In this document: positions 12,612-23,026 of the stretch, in pieces
How positions within the stretch are numbered: the first letter of the stretch is position 1
Layout of the letters: each line of letters begins with the position of its first letter
Assembly (NCBI GenBank): GCA_002794735.1
Contig: NBAZ01000005.1
Span: forward strand, 806,001 to 870,000
DNA length: 64,000 bases
From: Pyrrhoderma lamaoense
Taxonomy: Eukaryota > Basidiomycota > Agaricomycetes > Hymenochaetales > Hymenochaetaceae
Reading direction: 5' to 3'
Notes under the pieces: generated by a model
What the model was told of the DNA's origin: nothing
What the model saw: the letters and a program-made list of their open reading frames with translations, nothing else
Databases searched by the model: none
Made by a program: the position numbers and the translations under genes

Positions 12612-13891
12612 ATGGTCAGTATATATCCCTCCAAAAATACCTTTCTACACATACTTTGTTATATGTCATGATTTTTCTTATTAATGATTTCGTTCAATCC
12701 AGTCTGTAACTCTCCATACAACTCATGGAGACATAAAAATCGAATTATTTTGTGAAGCGGCTCCAAAAGCTGCAGAAAACTTCCTTGCTCTGGCAGCCAG
12801 CGGCGCCTATGATGGTTGTAAATTCCATAGGAATATAAAAGGGTTCATGGTCCAAACAGGCGACCCAACTGGCACTGGAAAAGGTGGTCAGTCAATCTGG
12901 GGTGCTCCATTCTCCGACGAGTTTCGTGCAACACTGAAGGTACCCATCAAACCTTTGTTCATTCTTACTTTCTCTTCTTCCTCTTTTTCTGGTGCTTGTT
13001 CTTTGTACTCTGGATCGCTTCTCTACGAGCGGTTACCTCACTCTTCTATGTTATATGCTGTGTTCCAGATGGCTTGGTACCGCCTACACATTAACTATTG
13101 TGAATGATGTGATGTGCGCCCTCTTTTTCTTACACCTCTGCTATGAGCGACCAACTCGTACCACATCTACACTTGAGATGAGTTGTCAACTCACTGGATT
13201 TACTCAAGTGCGCTCTGGCGGATCATCTCCTAGCCATGTACCTCCCTGTTCCTACTTTTATATAGTTTCAACTTGAACGCTCTCATCCTTATACTTTACT
13301 CATCACCTAATGGTCTAACCGGCCGGATCGGACAAGTTGCAAGTCGGTGCTAACAAATCTTCCTTGCCCATATGTCCAGTTCAACGATAGAGGTATCGTC
13401 GCTATGGCTAACTCCGGCCCAAACACGAACAAGTCCCAATTTTTTATCACCTACGCCAAACAACCCCACCTCGATGAGAAATACACAATCTTTGGCAAGT
13501 AAGCACTCCAGACGCGTCCTTGAACACTACATATTTCTCGAACCTCCGTAGCTATAGTTATGACTATAGTCGTGAAGGCAAAAATATGTACTAACATAAT
13601 GTTTTCCTTACTTTCCGAAAATGGTTTAGGGTTATTGATGGAGCGGATTTAGCACTGGACGCAATTGAACGTGAACCCGTTGACAAAAAGCATCGCCCCA
13701 TAAAGGATGTGATACTGGATTCTGTTAGTCTCTGAGTCATTACTTGATTTGTTTCCCTTTTTTTAACCCACTTTCTCATCATTCTTCTGACTCACCTATA
13801 TTGTGGCTTAGCAACTGACAGAGCTTGTCTCATCTTTTTATAGATAACAATACATGCCAATCCAATAGCCGATAGCACCCTCACTAAATGA
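12612..13891 (+). CDS. cyp10: Cyclophilin Cyp10/PPIL3-type peptidyl-prolyl isomerase
   Basis: Single-domain cyclophilin of the spliceosome-associated PPIL3 type. Exons: 12612-12614 (the ATG alone), 12703-12939, 13380-13499, 13630-13723 and 13844-13891, about 165 residues. Residues in order: [49 protein letters not shown] (catalytic Arg in FHR), [14 protein letters not shown], then [16 protein letters not shown] and [10 protein letters not shown]. The first intron starts directly after ATG. Intron 2 is unusually long (440 nt). The run of seven T at 13440-13446 breaks the frame in QFFITY. With six T the rest of exon 3, the intron phases and the C-terminus fit the family, so I treat it as an assembly indel. 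Confidence 0.88.
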
Positions 13892-15912
13892 CCTTCAACA
13901 CAAATAATGTATGATTTGCCTTTACCTGTCATTTCAAATTCCTCCCTCGGCTTCTTAAAAAATGCGCACTCAGCGGTGTATGTATACATATCCGTGTATG
14001 ATCCTTGTTATTAAGACATCTGAATGTTCTTCTTCAACTTTACTCTTTTAAGATTAATATTTTAACATCAGTTTTCAACTATCATCACTATGACCACAAC
14101 GGGAGCTTCTATGTACCGACATCCTTTCGCCTAATAATAGGCCTTCGCATCAGATACTTCCGGGTCTTGCTACTTCCTCCCCGAACTCCACTTCCAGTGA
14201 CTTCAGTGTGCATGAATCCTGTGCATCCAGCAACCGAGCTACTTCGACATTCCCTTCCTTAATACCTACGGTTCCAAATAACGGCTTTTCTCATTGGATA
14301 ATCACAACTGTCTATTCTAAGAAAAGGATGCTATTTTAGTTCCGCTATTGTTCTGTGCTTTACGTTTCCTGCACTTCTTTGCGTCTTTTGGGATCTTGTC
14401 CTTCTCCTTGTACTCTGTGCTTTATGACTCCTAACTTTTTCTTCCCTTCTCTGGTTCTCGTGTCGCCGCTTTATTTCAGTTTTATACGGTGCATTCTTGG
14501 TTAGTTGGTGGGATAACGTGATTGGAGCTGCCAACAACTCGAGACGCGGATAAGCGAAATGATAACAAGATTTCTTCTGGACTCTCAAGTTAGAGCTTGG
14601 AGGTGAAACAGCTTTTACATCAATCCGGGAACAATTGTAATCATCAAGGGCTTTACAAGTTCTCTGCATCCTTTATCTTCTTGACCCGCCTTCCGATGTT
14701 ACAGGTTTCGACGGCTGTGAGGATGTACGGAATCTAATTCTGGTACACAGGGTTTTTGTGTGGGTGTGCTAGTAGATATGTAAGAGAGGTTACATGTACA
14801 GATATGAACTTCGGGACAGATAATTGCATACATATGTAACATCAATGTCGTAATATCTCTATCACTGTACTTGTATGTATGCAAGATTGTATAGCTAGCT
14901 GAGTAAGGAATCGGTTTCACGTTTCATGTGAGATCAACTTCGTAACAGATGTATCGTAAAAGAAATGAAGAAAAAGTGAGTTTCTCTACAGGAATACAAA
15001 AAGAGAAAAAAAAGCCTACCTTTCAAGTAGGATCAATAATACAGTAATGTAGTCAAAATACTTCCATGAAACTATATACCAGTACACTTCCGCCTGCTTA
15101 GTATCGTCCCCTCAAATTCTTGCGTATTCTCATGATATCATTAGTATCTAGATGCATTGGTCATAATGGTAGATCAGTAACGAATATGGAAAGTGGCAAT
15201 GCATTAGATATAAATACATCCACATGTGGATATGATGTGGATATGCGATGTGGACACGTAGATATACATTATTTGTAAGATTGATTTTGAGCTTATGATT
15301 GAGGTATCTATGGCACTAATCACCGCTCGTATAGCATCTCCATTTTTAAAGAAGAGAACAAAGAAGATAATGAAGAGCGGACCCTCTTCCATAAACCTAT
15401 TATCCACAAACTCACATGTACATGTACATGACTTTTATGTTCTGTATGAATAGCACTCCATCAAACCACCATCATTCTATCAAATTATCATACAACAATA
15501 AAACAAGACGAGAAGAAACAAAACAAGGAACGAGAAAAGGAAGAAAGTACTGAAATATAATTCGTGATGCTAAAGTTTTTTTTTGATATGTACTATGTCC
15601 TTTGATATGCATGTATGTGTAAGATGGGGATCCATAGTTCCGCATTCATCCCTATCTTTCCCGGGACGGATGAAAAAAGCCCCGAACGAGAATTGATGAC
15701 TAGTGATTAAGGATCTAGGATCTTGAGGAGCACAGGAATCGGCATGACTGTGGATACATCAATGCTTGTGTGGATTAAGTTTACGAGAGGATGTCTAATC
15801 GAAGAAAAGAAGGGGGGTAGGAAAGAAGAGGTACCAAGAAGAGGAGGAAGGGTTGAGATGAGTCATCATTACTACCTCTTTCAAACTTTCCCTCACTTCA
15901 ACGTTCACCTGT
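13892..15912. other. Convergent intergenic region, no gene recognised
   Basis: Two kilobases between the 3' ends of cyclophilin and capping protein beta. A minus-strand frame at 14331-14669 (112 residues, Lys/Arg-rich C-terminal half) has no recognisable domain and sits in pyrimidine-biased sequence, so I do not call it. An alternating ATGTAC palindromic repeat lies at 15414-15430, and imperfect GATGTGGATATG copies lie at about 15220-15255. Confidence 0.45.
15414..15430. repeat. Self-complementary ATGTAC tandem repeat
   Basis: The 17-nt string acatgtacatgtacatg consists of overlapping palindromic ACATGT/GTAC units. A matching element occurs at 32656-32672. Confidence 0.7.
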
Positions 15913-17476
15913 TCACTTGCGCATAAGCCCAACAAGCTCCTTCTGTAGCTGCCGTTGACGCCTGGCCTGTTCAAGGCTCTCCAGCGATCGTAAATCATGC
16001 ACAACATCTCTCGTCTTCCCAAAGTACACATCCTGTAATAAGTTTCGCATTTTGAGCTCCTGTTCTTCGACCATGCGGCCGGTGTTTGTGATATGGGATG
16101 CTGCATCTGCTAGAGAGTAGTCTTGCTCGATCTAGGATTGGTTTTTTGTTTTTGTTTTTGGTTAGTTAGTTTTCTTAGTTTGCCAGGTAGAAAGTGAGAA
16201 TGGTGCAAAATTAAGAGAGAAAGTGAATTATTAATGTTTGATATTATACATCGAAGACAGGTGCAATAAAAGCATATGGGACGGGGGAAAAGGAGGTGAA
16301 AGGAGGTGAAAGGAGGTACAAACCTGTCGAGTCATGCTGCCACTTAAAGTGATACTTCCCTTTCCAGCATTCTCTCCTGCCTCGCTATTACTATTAGGAT
16401 CCTTTTGGACATGGGTTTTAGTCACGAGGTGAAGCATAATGGTACTCGTGAGTTTGTAGTGCGCATTCCTCCCGCGTTCCGATGCCTCGAAAACATGTAT
16501 TGAATCCCATGAACCAGACGGTGCGTCAGAGGAGTTTGGGGATAGAACTTAAAGTATGAGAAGAGGAGACGTCGAAAGGACAAATAGTTGAATGGATAGA
16601 CCGGTCAGAAAGGGAGATCATAGCAGAGGTTTTGAAGCAGAGAAAATGGATAGTGATCATTATAAAGTCAGGACTAGGATGTATGTGGGGCAAATCATGA
16701 TATTGGAATTTCCGCAGATTTCATACCTTTTTTTAAGACAACTACACCTGCGAATCCGCCATCGTCTAGATCCCATAAATAAACTGACGAGACACCACCT
16801 TCGAAGTACCTACGGTTAAATAACAAGATAAGTTAGAGTGTGTTTCATGTTTTGTAATAGATAGTATGAAACGATCCCCCCTTGTCCTATATAGAAGTTC
16901 TACGAATTTGTGTACTTACATTTCTCGATAAGTATCAAATGCTTCATTTGCTGCGATCTCGAGCTTCCTAAGTTTTGGTGAAGGAATAGTACCATCATCT
17001 AGTGGTGGGTCATATTCGTTTGACCATGGTGACCTTTACCAATTTACGGGCCGGATAGATCAAGTATAAGAGAAGCAACCGGTAGAAAGCAGATTTGAGG
17101 TTATTCAGTAGCACAAGATTAGGAACAAGTATATATAGTATCAGTGGAAGTACCAGCAGGGTCAGACAGACAAAAACATGCATTTGCGATGTGATTGAGG
17201 ATGCATTCAATCAGCTTTCTTCATCCAAGTATGCTTAAGAATTTGTGCATCACAAAACACCTACCTATAACTTTCACCATCCCGATTATAATCACAAGCA
17301 AGGTACTCTCTTCCAGATTCTCGATCTATCTTCAGTTGTAGCGGTTGGTCTACACTCCCCAATAGATCATCTGCATATTCCGGACAGATGTTCACAAGTG
17401 TATCGACGTTCTCCTCAACGTTTGTTGGCGGAAGACGACGCATAAGGTCAAGCATTGAATCTAGTAGATCTGCCAT
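15913..17476 (-). CDS. cap2: F-actin capping protein subunit beta
   Basis: CapZ-beta/Cap2 dimerises with the alpha subunit and caps actin barbed ends. Exons (minus): 17476-17265, 17034-16920, 16809-16727, 16547-16324 and 16131-15913, about 283 residues as in the family. Motifs in order: [11 protein letters not shown] near the start, [73 protein letters not shown] and [18 protein letters not shown], then [18 protein letters not shown]. Exon 2 carries one extra base, most simply in the T4 run at 16973-16976 (A4 in the coding sense). Without correction it stops after about 20 codons; removing one A restores STKLRKLEI and all later intron phases. A tandem repeat of aaaggaggtg lies in intron 4 (about 16288-16317). 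Confidence 0.9.
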
Positions 17477-17793
17477 TTCTGTGAGTTGGATGCTAGGTCA
17501 GAATTTGATAAGGTGATTTGGGCAAGATTTATAGATGAAGAGAATATGATTAGCACTTGGTGTAGTTCCGACGTGTGATGCTGCAAGGCAGACGCGTAGC
17601 GACTAGCGGGATCGTCATGTAATGGCGTACTATTAATTAACATGCTAGTGTTCAATTATGAAATTTTTTAAAAACTTGTCCTCAGGGATAGAATTAAAGA
17701 TCAAAGAAACGAAATCAATTCAAAGTAGCAGATATTTTTCACTATTTTTTTCTGATTTGTAGTACAAGTACTCATACATTGGAAATTCCTATT
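17477..17793. other. Short spacer, promoter of capping protein beta
   Basis: About 320 bp between the capping-protein start and the 3' end of the carrier gene on the same strand. No further gene seen. Confidence 0.5.
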
Positions 17794-19206
17794 CTATGTA
17801 GCTCTAAGCTTCCTCAGCATAATCATTATCATGAGTGCATATTGTTCAAACTGGTCTTTTGACATGAAAAGCAAAGCCTGGGAAAGAACAGCTTTGGTAA
17901 TCTGTGCACCCATACCCTATAAAAAGTTCCCTTCATGAATCGCAGATTCATTTGAATTGAATAAGAAACTAACTTACCTGATACCAGCCAGTAATACCCT
18001 GTTCCTTGAGAACCCGTGCTAATAACGCAACGGCACTATTCTGTTTTGCCTTCTTCTTAAAAGAAGAATCAGGTTCTGGGAGTTCATCTTCCCCATCACT
18101 CTCATGAGTTCCGGCCTGAATTCTAACTTTCGCCATGATATAAGGATAAGTAACCTGTAGGAAATTTACTGTTTTAGAACTCATAATTTCCTATACAAGA
18201 TGCGCGCTATCTTGGTTTTGGAACTCACAATAGTTGCAAGTGTTTTGCTTAGAGCACCAACTAAGAAAGACTGCCACGGGGTCAGCCTCAACTGACCACC
18301 CACTTTTTCCTTTGCTATGAGCATTAAACTTTTCACGCGTTCAAATACACCATAGGTTATGGCCGGATTGATTGTAAGAACTAGCGACGGTTTGAGTCCA
18401 AGCCAGAGACCTGTTATCCCCTCTTCTCTTACAATCTCCCTACCAACCTCAAGGAAAGATCCATCATTGGTTCTATCTGCTATAGATATAGAGGATTCGG
18501 GATCCGCTACTGAGCTATAAGAAGGCTTTTCAGGAGTAACCTCAGAAGGTGAAGTAGGGGCTGGACCACCCTTCAGTCTTTTCTGTTTCCCAACCTGCTG
18601 ACGGGTTGCAATAACAGAAACAGGAAGTGTGAATATCTGAGCTAATGCTCCTGCAAGTGCACCTAGTAGTAATTCCATTGCTGTAGAAATGTTGGGTGTC
18701 TTTGATCCTTTGGGAGCATCGCGGGCCAATCTCTTAAGGTACGCCCCCCTGACGATAGAGTAGAAGAAAAAGTATGCGTATTCTATCCAGGGCGACAAGT
18801 TAATCACACAACTATGCATCCCTTAGAAACATATTCTTACGTGTTGAGAACGTATTTAGCATACTTGCGCCAAAGCCGTTATAGAGATTTGCTGCACCCT
18901 CCTCCTTCAATATCCTCAGAAGCACTTGCAAGACTGAAACATCTCGTGCTTTTCCTTTAGAAGACGAAGTAGCTTGTATGCGTGTTTTCACGCTATACGA
19001 TAAATTAGGTTATTTAAAATTTACTTCAAGTAGTACATACGTATCGAGAGGATATACAATGCTATATGATATGATAGGTCAATCCTAGAACTGGTGTTTA
19101 GAGATATGAAATTGACATACGCATTGCTAAACACTCCACCCAAAGCTCCAGCCAGAGCATAACCGAAAGGTGTAAGCTGTTCTTGAGACGTCACTGTTGA
19201 GCTCAT
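17794..19206 (-). CDS. ant1: Peroxisomal adenine nucleotide carrier (Ant1/Pmp47-like)
   Basis: Mitochondrial-carrier-family protein that exchanges ATP and AMP across the peroxisomal membrane. Exons (minus): 19206-19121, 19061-19041, 18992-18841, 18782-18229, 18154-17978 and 17916-17794, giving 370 residues with all phases consistent. The first carrier signature IVYPLDTVKTRIQA is assembled from a 21-nt microexon (19041-19061). Then come FSTQYAYFFFYSIVRGAYLKRL, LGALAGALAQIFTLPVSVIATRQQ, GLWLGLKPSLVLTINPAITYG, and TYPYIMAKVRIQA in the third repeat. The second repeat has a Ser/Pro/Glu-rich loop of about 50 residues, as in other fungal Pmp47 proteins. Substrate assignment rests on family resemblance. 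Confidence 0.88.
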
Positions 19207-19426
19207 CTTTCAGACCAATGGTGGAAGTGAAGGAGAAAGAGAAAATGCATGTCTCTATTGACTTTGGTCTCGGGAACGATGAGTGCCCGACGCGGCGCAG
19301 ACATGTGAAAGAACTGATTTAAAGTCTCGTGACGGCGAATCAGGTTTCATCAAATACATGTATTATCGATTCAAAATCATTTGATTTTTCATATATTTCT
19401 TTATCTTACTCTATATCCTTTCATTG
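19207..19426. promoter_or_regulatory. Compact divergent promoter, carrier and methyltransferase
   Basis: Only 220 bp separate the two oppositely oriented start codons, so regulatory DNA is presumably shared. No named element is claimed. Confidence 0.5.
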
Positions 19427-20562
19427 ATGGAAAGCGATAAGTTCAATCCCAACTTTCCAACTACTCTCAATATCAAACCACTTCCTTTCGAATCGAAGGA
19501 GGTACCAGATACGTTCGGTTCTCACTTTCAACAAGGAGCCATCAGGGAATACGGGATAGCCGGTAGAGTGTGGTAGTTTCTTCCATCTTCTTTACTCATC
19601 GAATCGCCTGTGGACAATCATTCTGCCACTAGGGAGGCTGCTGAACTTCTTGTAAAATATTTCGAACTGTCCCTAGGCACCGAATGGCACTTTGACCCAC
19701 CTTGCTCTTTGTTGAAGCCTGAGAATAAGACCTATCACACGATTGTTGAACTTGGGTCAGGAACGGGTTACGTTGGCCTCCGGCTTGCTGAAAAGCTTCT
19801 CCAGAATGAAAATCGGGATGACGTGCTTGTTCTAACGGATCTACCATATGTATGCCCGCTACTTGAAAAAACACTGGGAGATGAACGGAGTAGATGGCGT
19901 ACTTCTCATCCCGAGATAAACGATACTAGTTTTGTTAGAATCTTGCCTCTTTCTTGGGGTGTTACTCAGGAAGCTGAACAGCTGTTAAAACTTCTTTCCG
20001 AAAGTAGACCGTGCCATGAAAGACGGCACCTGACACATATAATATGCAGCGATTTGGTGAGGTTTTTAGCACTCCCTTGTTTTTCTCCGAGTTCACCATC
20101 TTCCTTCAGGTGTACTTTCCACATCTTCTCCCCCCTCTTCTCAGGTCCCTACTTCAACTCACATCACCTCCTTTTGCAAGCCTTGAGAACCCACCAGAGA
20201 TTATTATATCATACAAAATCCGTAGCCTATCAAAGGAGACTGCTTTCTGGACCGCTTTCGGACTATGGTTTGAGTTCTCCCCTGTTCTTATCCATGCTTA
20301 CGAGAAGCCATCGACTGTGGCTAATCAAGAAGAGACAAGTACGAACTCCTCGGAGATGAAGAATTTGAGAATTTTTGGCTTCGATGAGGATTGCAGTTTC
20401 ATATTTATCGCATCTAGGCGATCAGAATCGTTGCGGTGGTCTGTACCGGAGAATGATGAAGAACTCTTGTCAGGGAATGGCATCGCTGGATCTAATATCC
20501 CACTAAGCGATACTACGTTTGAGAGCCTGTTGTTGATGCAGATACAAGGTTATGAGAATTGA
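19427..20562 (+). CDS. METTL21-like (Methyltransf_16) protein methyltransferase
   Basis: Three exons (19427-19572, 19633-20056, 20110-20562) give 340 residues with no frame problem. The SAM-binding motif I is VELGSGTGYVGL (about residues 104-115). An acidic TDLP follows, then LPLSWG, and CSDLVYFPHLLPPLL matches the DxxY-type motif of the family. The C-terminal part (PPEIIISYKIRSL, FGLWFEFSPV) continues the seven-strand fold. Members methylate lysines of translation factors or chaperones, or protein N-termini. The substrate cannot be told from sequence here. The 3' end faces the repeat-peptide precursor gene 380 bp away. Confidence 0.82.
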
Positions 20563-20940
20563 ATAACTAGAAATGAGTTTGTACAAATCTAAAGTAATGT
20601 ACAAAATACTATCTCGATAGATTGAGAAGCTAAAAAAATAACATCACAGATACATCTTCTCATACCATGCCGTGGCCTCATAGAACGAACAATACAAATA
20701 ATATGATCGCAGAGAATGAATACAGCTACACCCCGAAATACGTTAAGGGTTTATTGGGGATATGAGTATAGTGGAATTAGGTCATGTTGCCAGGATACAG
20801 AAAACGTTCATCACGTTTCGCGTAATGTTCGTTACTTTGGTAATAACTTCAATGACAATTAGAAACACGCAAAGCTTAAGGGTATATTTATAGGAGATAC
20901 CTAGGGGAATTGTTCTCCGAGACTCCATAAACTCTAGTTA
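20563..20940. other. Convergent spacer
   Basis: About 380 bp between two 3' ends, AT-rich, nothing recognisable. Confidence 0.5.
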
Positions 20941-21481
20941 TCAAAAGGTCTGACTCAGTGCGCCATTTGACGGCTCGTTCTTTTCTTCACGTTCCCGGAA
21001 TGTTTGCGATAGAGCACCGTTTCCCGAACTTTCTCCACGGGGTTTAAACGTCTGGGGCAGAGCGGCACCACCAGAACCGCCTGCACGTGCTTTGAAAGTC
21101 TGAGGTAGAGCGTCACCACCATCACGTTCTTTAATTGCTAAGTGCAGGTCCACGATCCCAGGCGTCAAATCGCGAATCTTGAAGGTTTGGGGAAGAGCTG
21201 GACCCCCATTACTAAGTTCACGTTCTCTGAAAGTCTGCGGTAGTGCTGGTCCCCCATTGTTAGCATCTCGTTCTTTGAATGTTTGCGGGAGCGCCTCCCC
21301 ATGACCACGAACTTCAAGCACTTTTGAATAAGGAATGAAAGAAGTGATAAACGTTCTCAGGTCTTCTTGTGTACGTGTACAACACATGGAGACTTGACTC
21401 ACTATCTCTGGCATTGTTTGTTATTGGGGCGGCCAGGCCCATAGCAAAGAAAGTCAAAAGGACCAGACGTGAAGCGAACAT
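20941..21481 (-). CDS. Secreted multi-repeat peptide precursor (Kex-type)
   Basis: Two exons, 21481-21403 and 21320-20941, give 152 residues. The N-terminus MFASRLVLLTFFAMGLAAP is a clear signal peptide. It is missed if the second exon is read alone, because that frame opens inside the intron. The mature part carries seven copies of a hexamer, Ala-Leu-Pro-Gln-Thr-Phe (five) or Ala-Leu-Ser-Gln-Thr-Phe (last two), starting at residues 36, 52, 68, 97, 113, 129 and 147. Each of the first six is followed directly by Lys/Arg-x-Arg (KER, RER, KIR, KAR, KPR, RER). Linkers are Gly/Asn/acidic. A decayed unit (HLAIKER) fills the 29-residue gap. The last copy ends the protein at Phe. There are no cysteines in the repeat part. 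I recognise no known family. The closest concept is fungal Kex2-processed repeat secreted proteins and RiPP precursors. The intron acceptor is AAG, so the exon junction is the weakest point. A TATA-like box (21561-21568) lies about 80 nt upstream. Confidence 0.78.
20944..21306 (-). repeat. Imperfect 48-nt tandem repeats coding for ALPQTF units
   Basis: Seven recognisable coding units plus one decayed unit, mostly at 48-nt pitch (16 residues), with intervals of 87 and 54 nt where a unit has decayed or grown. The units differ at many third positions, so the array is not a fresh duplication. Confidence 0.75.
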
Positions 21482-23026
21482 GATTTACTATGCGTCTAAG
21501 TACAAGAAAGAGAACAGAGAGGAGTAGGCGTGGGTTGACTCAAACACTCCAAAAGCAAGCTATTTATCTTCCCCGAGACAATTGCAGGCGAGTTAGTTCC
21601 ACGGTATATCGGAATGATGCTCTGTTCCCGAGATGTACGAAAACGACCGCACAGCATATGTGTTGGACTATAGTCTCGATACTCAGGGCGTGATACCAAT
21701 TTTCCCATGTATGGGGCTTTTAATGAAAGACCAATGATGAAAAAAAGGCTGTTTAATGCTTCGCGTTTATATTAATAGTTACGGGCTAAGCCGAAGGTTA
21801 GGAAGATTAGTAGAGATCGAGTACAATAATTGATGCTTCGAACGATCAAAATCCATCAGTTTCAACTAATAGCGTTAACTCCATAGCCCATTACAAGAAG
21901 ATCTCTTAGAACCTCACAATGTTTTATATTTTCCCTATCTAGGCGGCCGCAAAGCGTCTACTAAAACTCGCGGTATGGTTTCTATGTCCAACTTTGTGGC
22001 GGTCGCTTATTTGGAAAATACTTGGCTTGCAATATGTTTTCGTGCTTGTCAATTGGCTGATCCACAATGTTGAAATAAGCGGTTAATGATCCTCATCTTG
22101 CTTGTGACTCGCGGTCCTTTGTTGTACATTGTAATGGAACTTTTCAGCCACTTGCATTCTACGGTATCTCACGGTACAAACTCATTTCCCTCGGGACTAT
22201 CACACACATAATCGTAGAATAAGATATATACTTCCGAAAATATACTCTGCTACCATTTCAAGACTTATTGTGCTTCGTCATCTTTGATGAAGCCATTGCC
22301 TTATTCATCCTTAAAATCAATTTAAGCGGGAAAACTTCTATATTACGATTGTTACGTATATAACCGTATAGGAACCATGGCCTGTCTAGTCACATAACCG
22401 TGAATACCTAGTAGAAGCTTTCGGGGAAACAAAGATCTCTTTTGCATTGAAAGAAGTATACAGGTCCATGATAAGCCTCACCGGTCCGGATCCAGTCTGG
22501 CTAGATGCAGGGAAATTATACACCGTTCCACATGTACGAAGGCAGCGAAGTCCTATTCTGAACGATATCGCTGTTAAGACAATAAAATGCCCCTTTAAAA
22601 ATAACGAACATATCAAGAAACGCTCGTCAGCGAAGTCTCATTTACTGGATGCTCATTGAGACGGATCAAGAATTACATCCGTGAATACTAAGCATTCTAG
22701 AACTTAGACTTTCCTTAATGATAGATAAGGTTTGGAAGTAAGTAACTCCTTAAACCTGTTTATCAATTAGATCGGCATTTACATTTGTTATTTGGTGGCT
22801 GATGCATACCAAAATTTCCGTAAGACCCGGCCGCGAAAATTCGACAGAAGTCGAGACCTAGTCTTTCGTAATAAACGTATTAGAACCCCATACACTACTA
22901 TGCATATTACTCAAATGTTATCTTCGGAACTTGAGTCAGTATGTATAAGGGCCAAACGATGGGTGAGGGGGATTGTAGTGTCCCCCAACCCAAACTCTCC
23001 TTACATAGGCCCCTCCTGCTAACTTG
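21482..23026. other. Intergenic region, no gene recognised
   Basis: Upstream sequence of both the repeat-peptide gene (left) and the MFS transporter (right). Open frames at 21490-21708, 22386-22659 and 22792-23022 have no family features. The 1.5 kb length allows extended regulatory sequence. Confidence 0.45.

Noticed and set aside
14331..14669. 112-residue minus-strand frame with a basic C-terminal half
   Set aside because: No family features and biased composition; Arg/Lys richness follows from CTT/TCT repeats on the other strand.
16288..16317. Three copies of AAAGGAGGTG resembling bacterial Shine-Dalgarno sites
   Set aside because: They lie in an intron of a eukaryotic gene as a simple tandem repeat; no prokaryotic gene follows.
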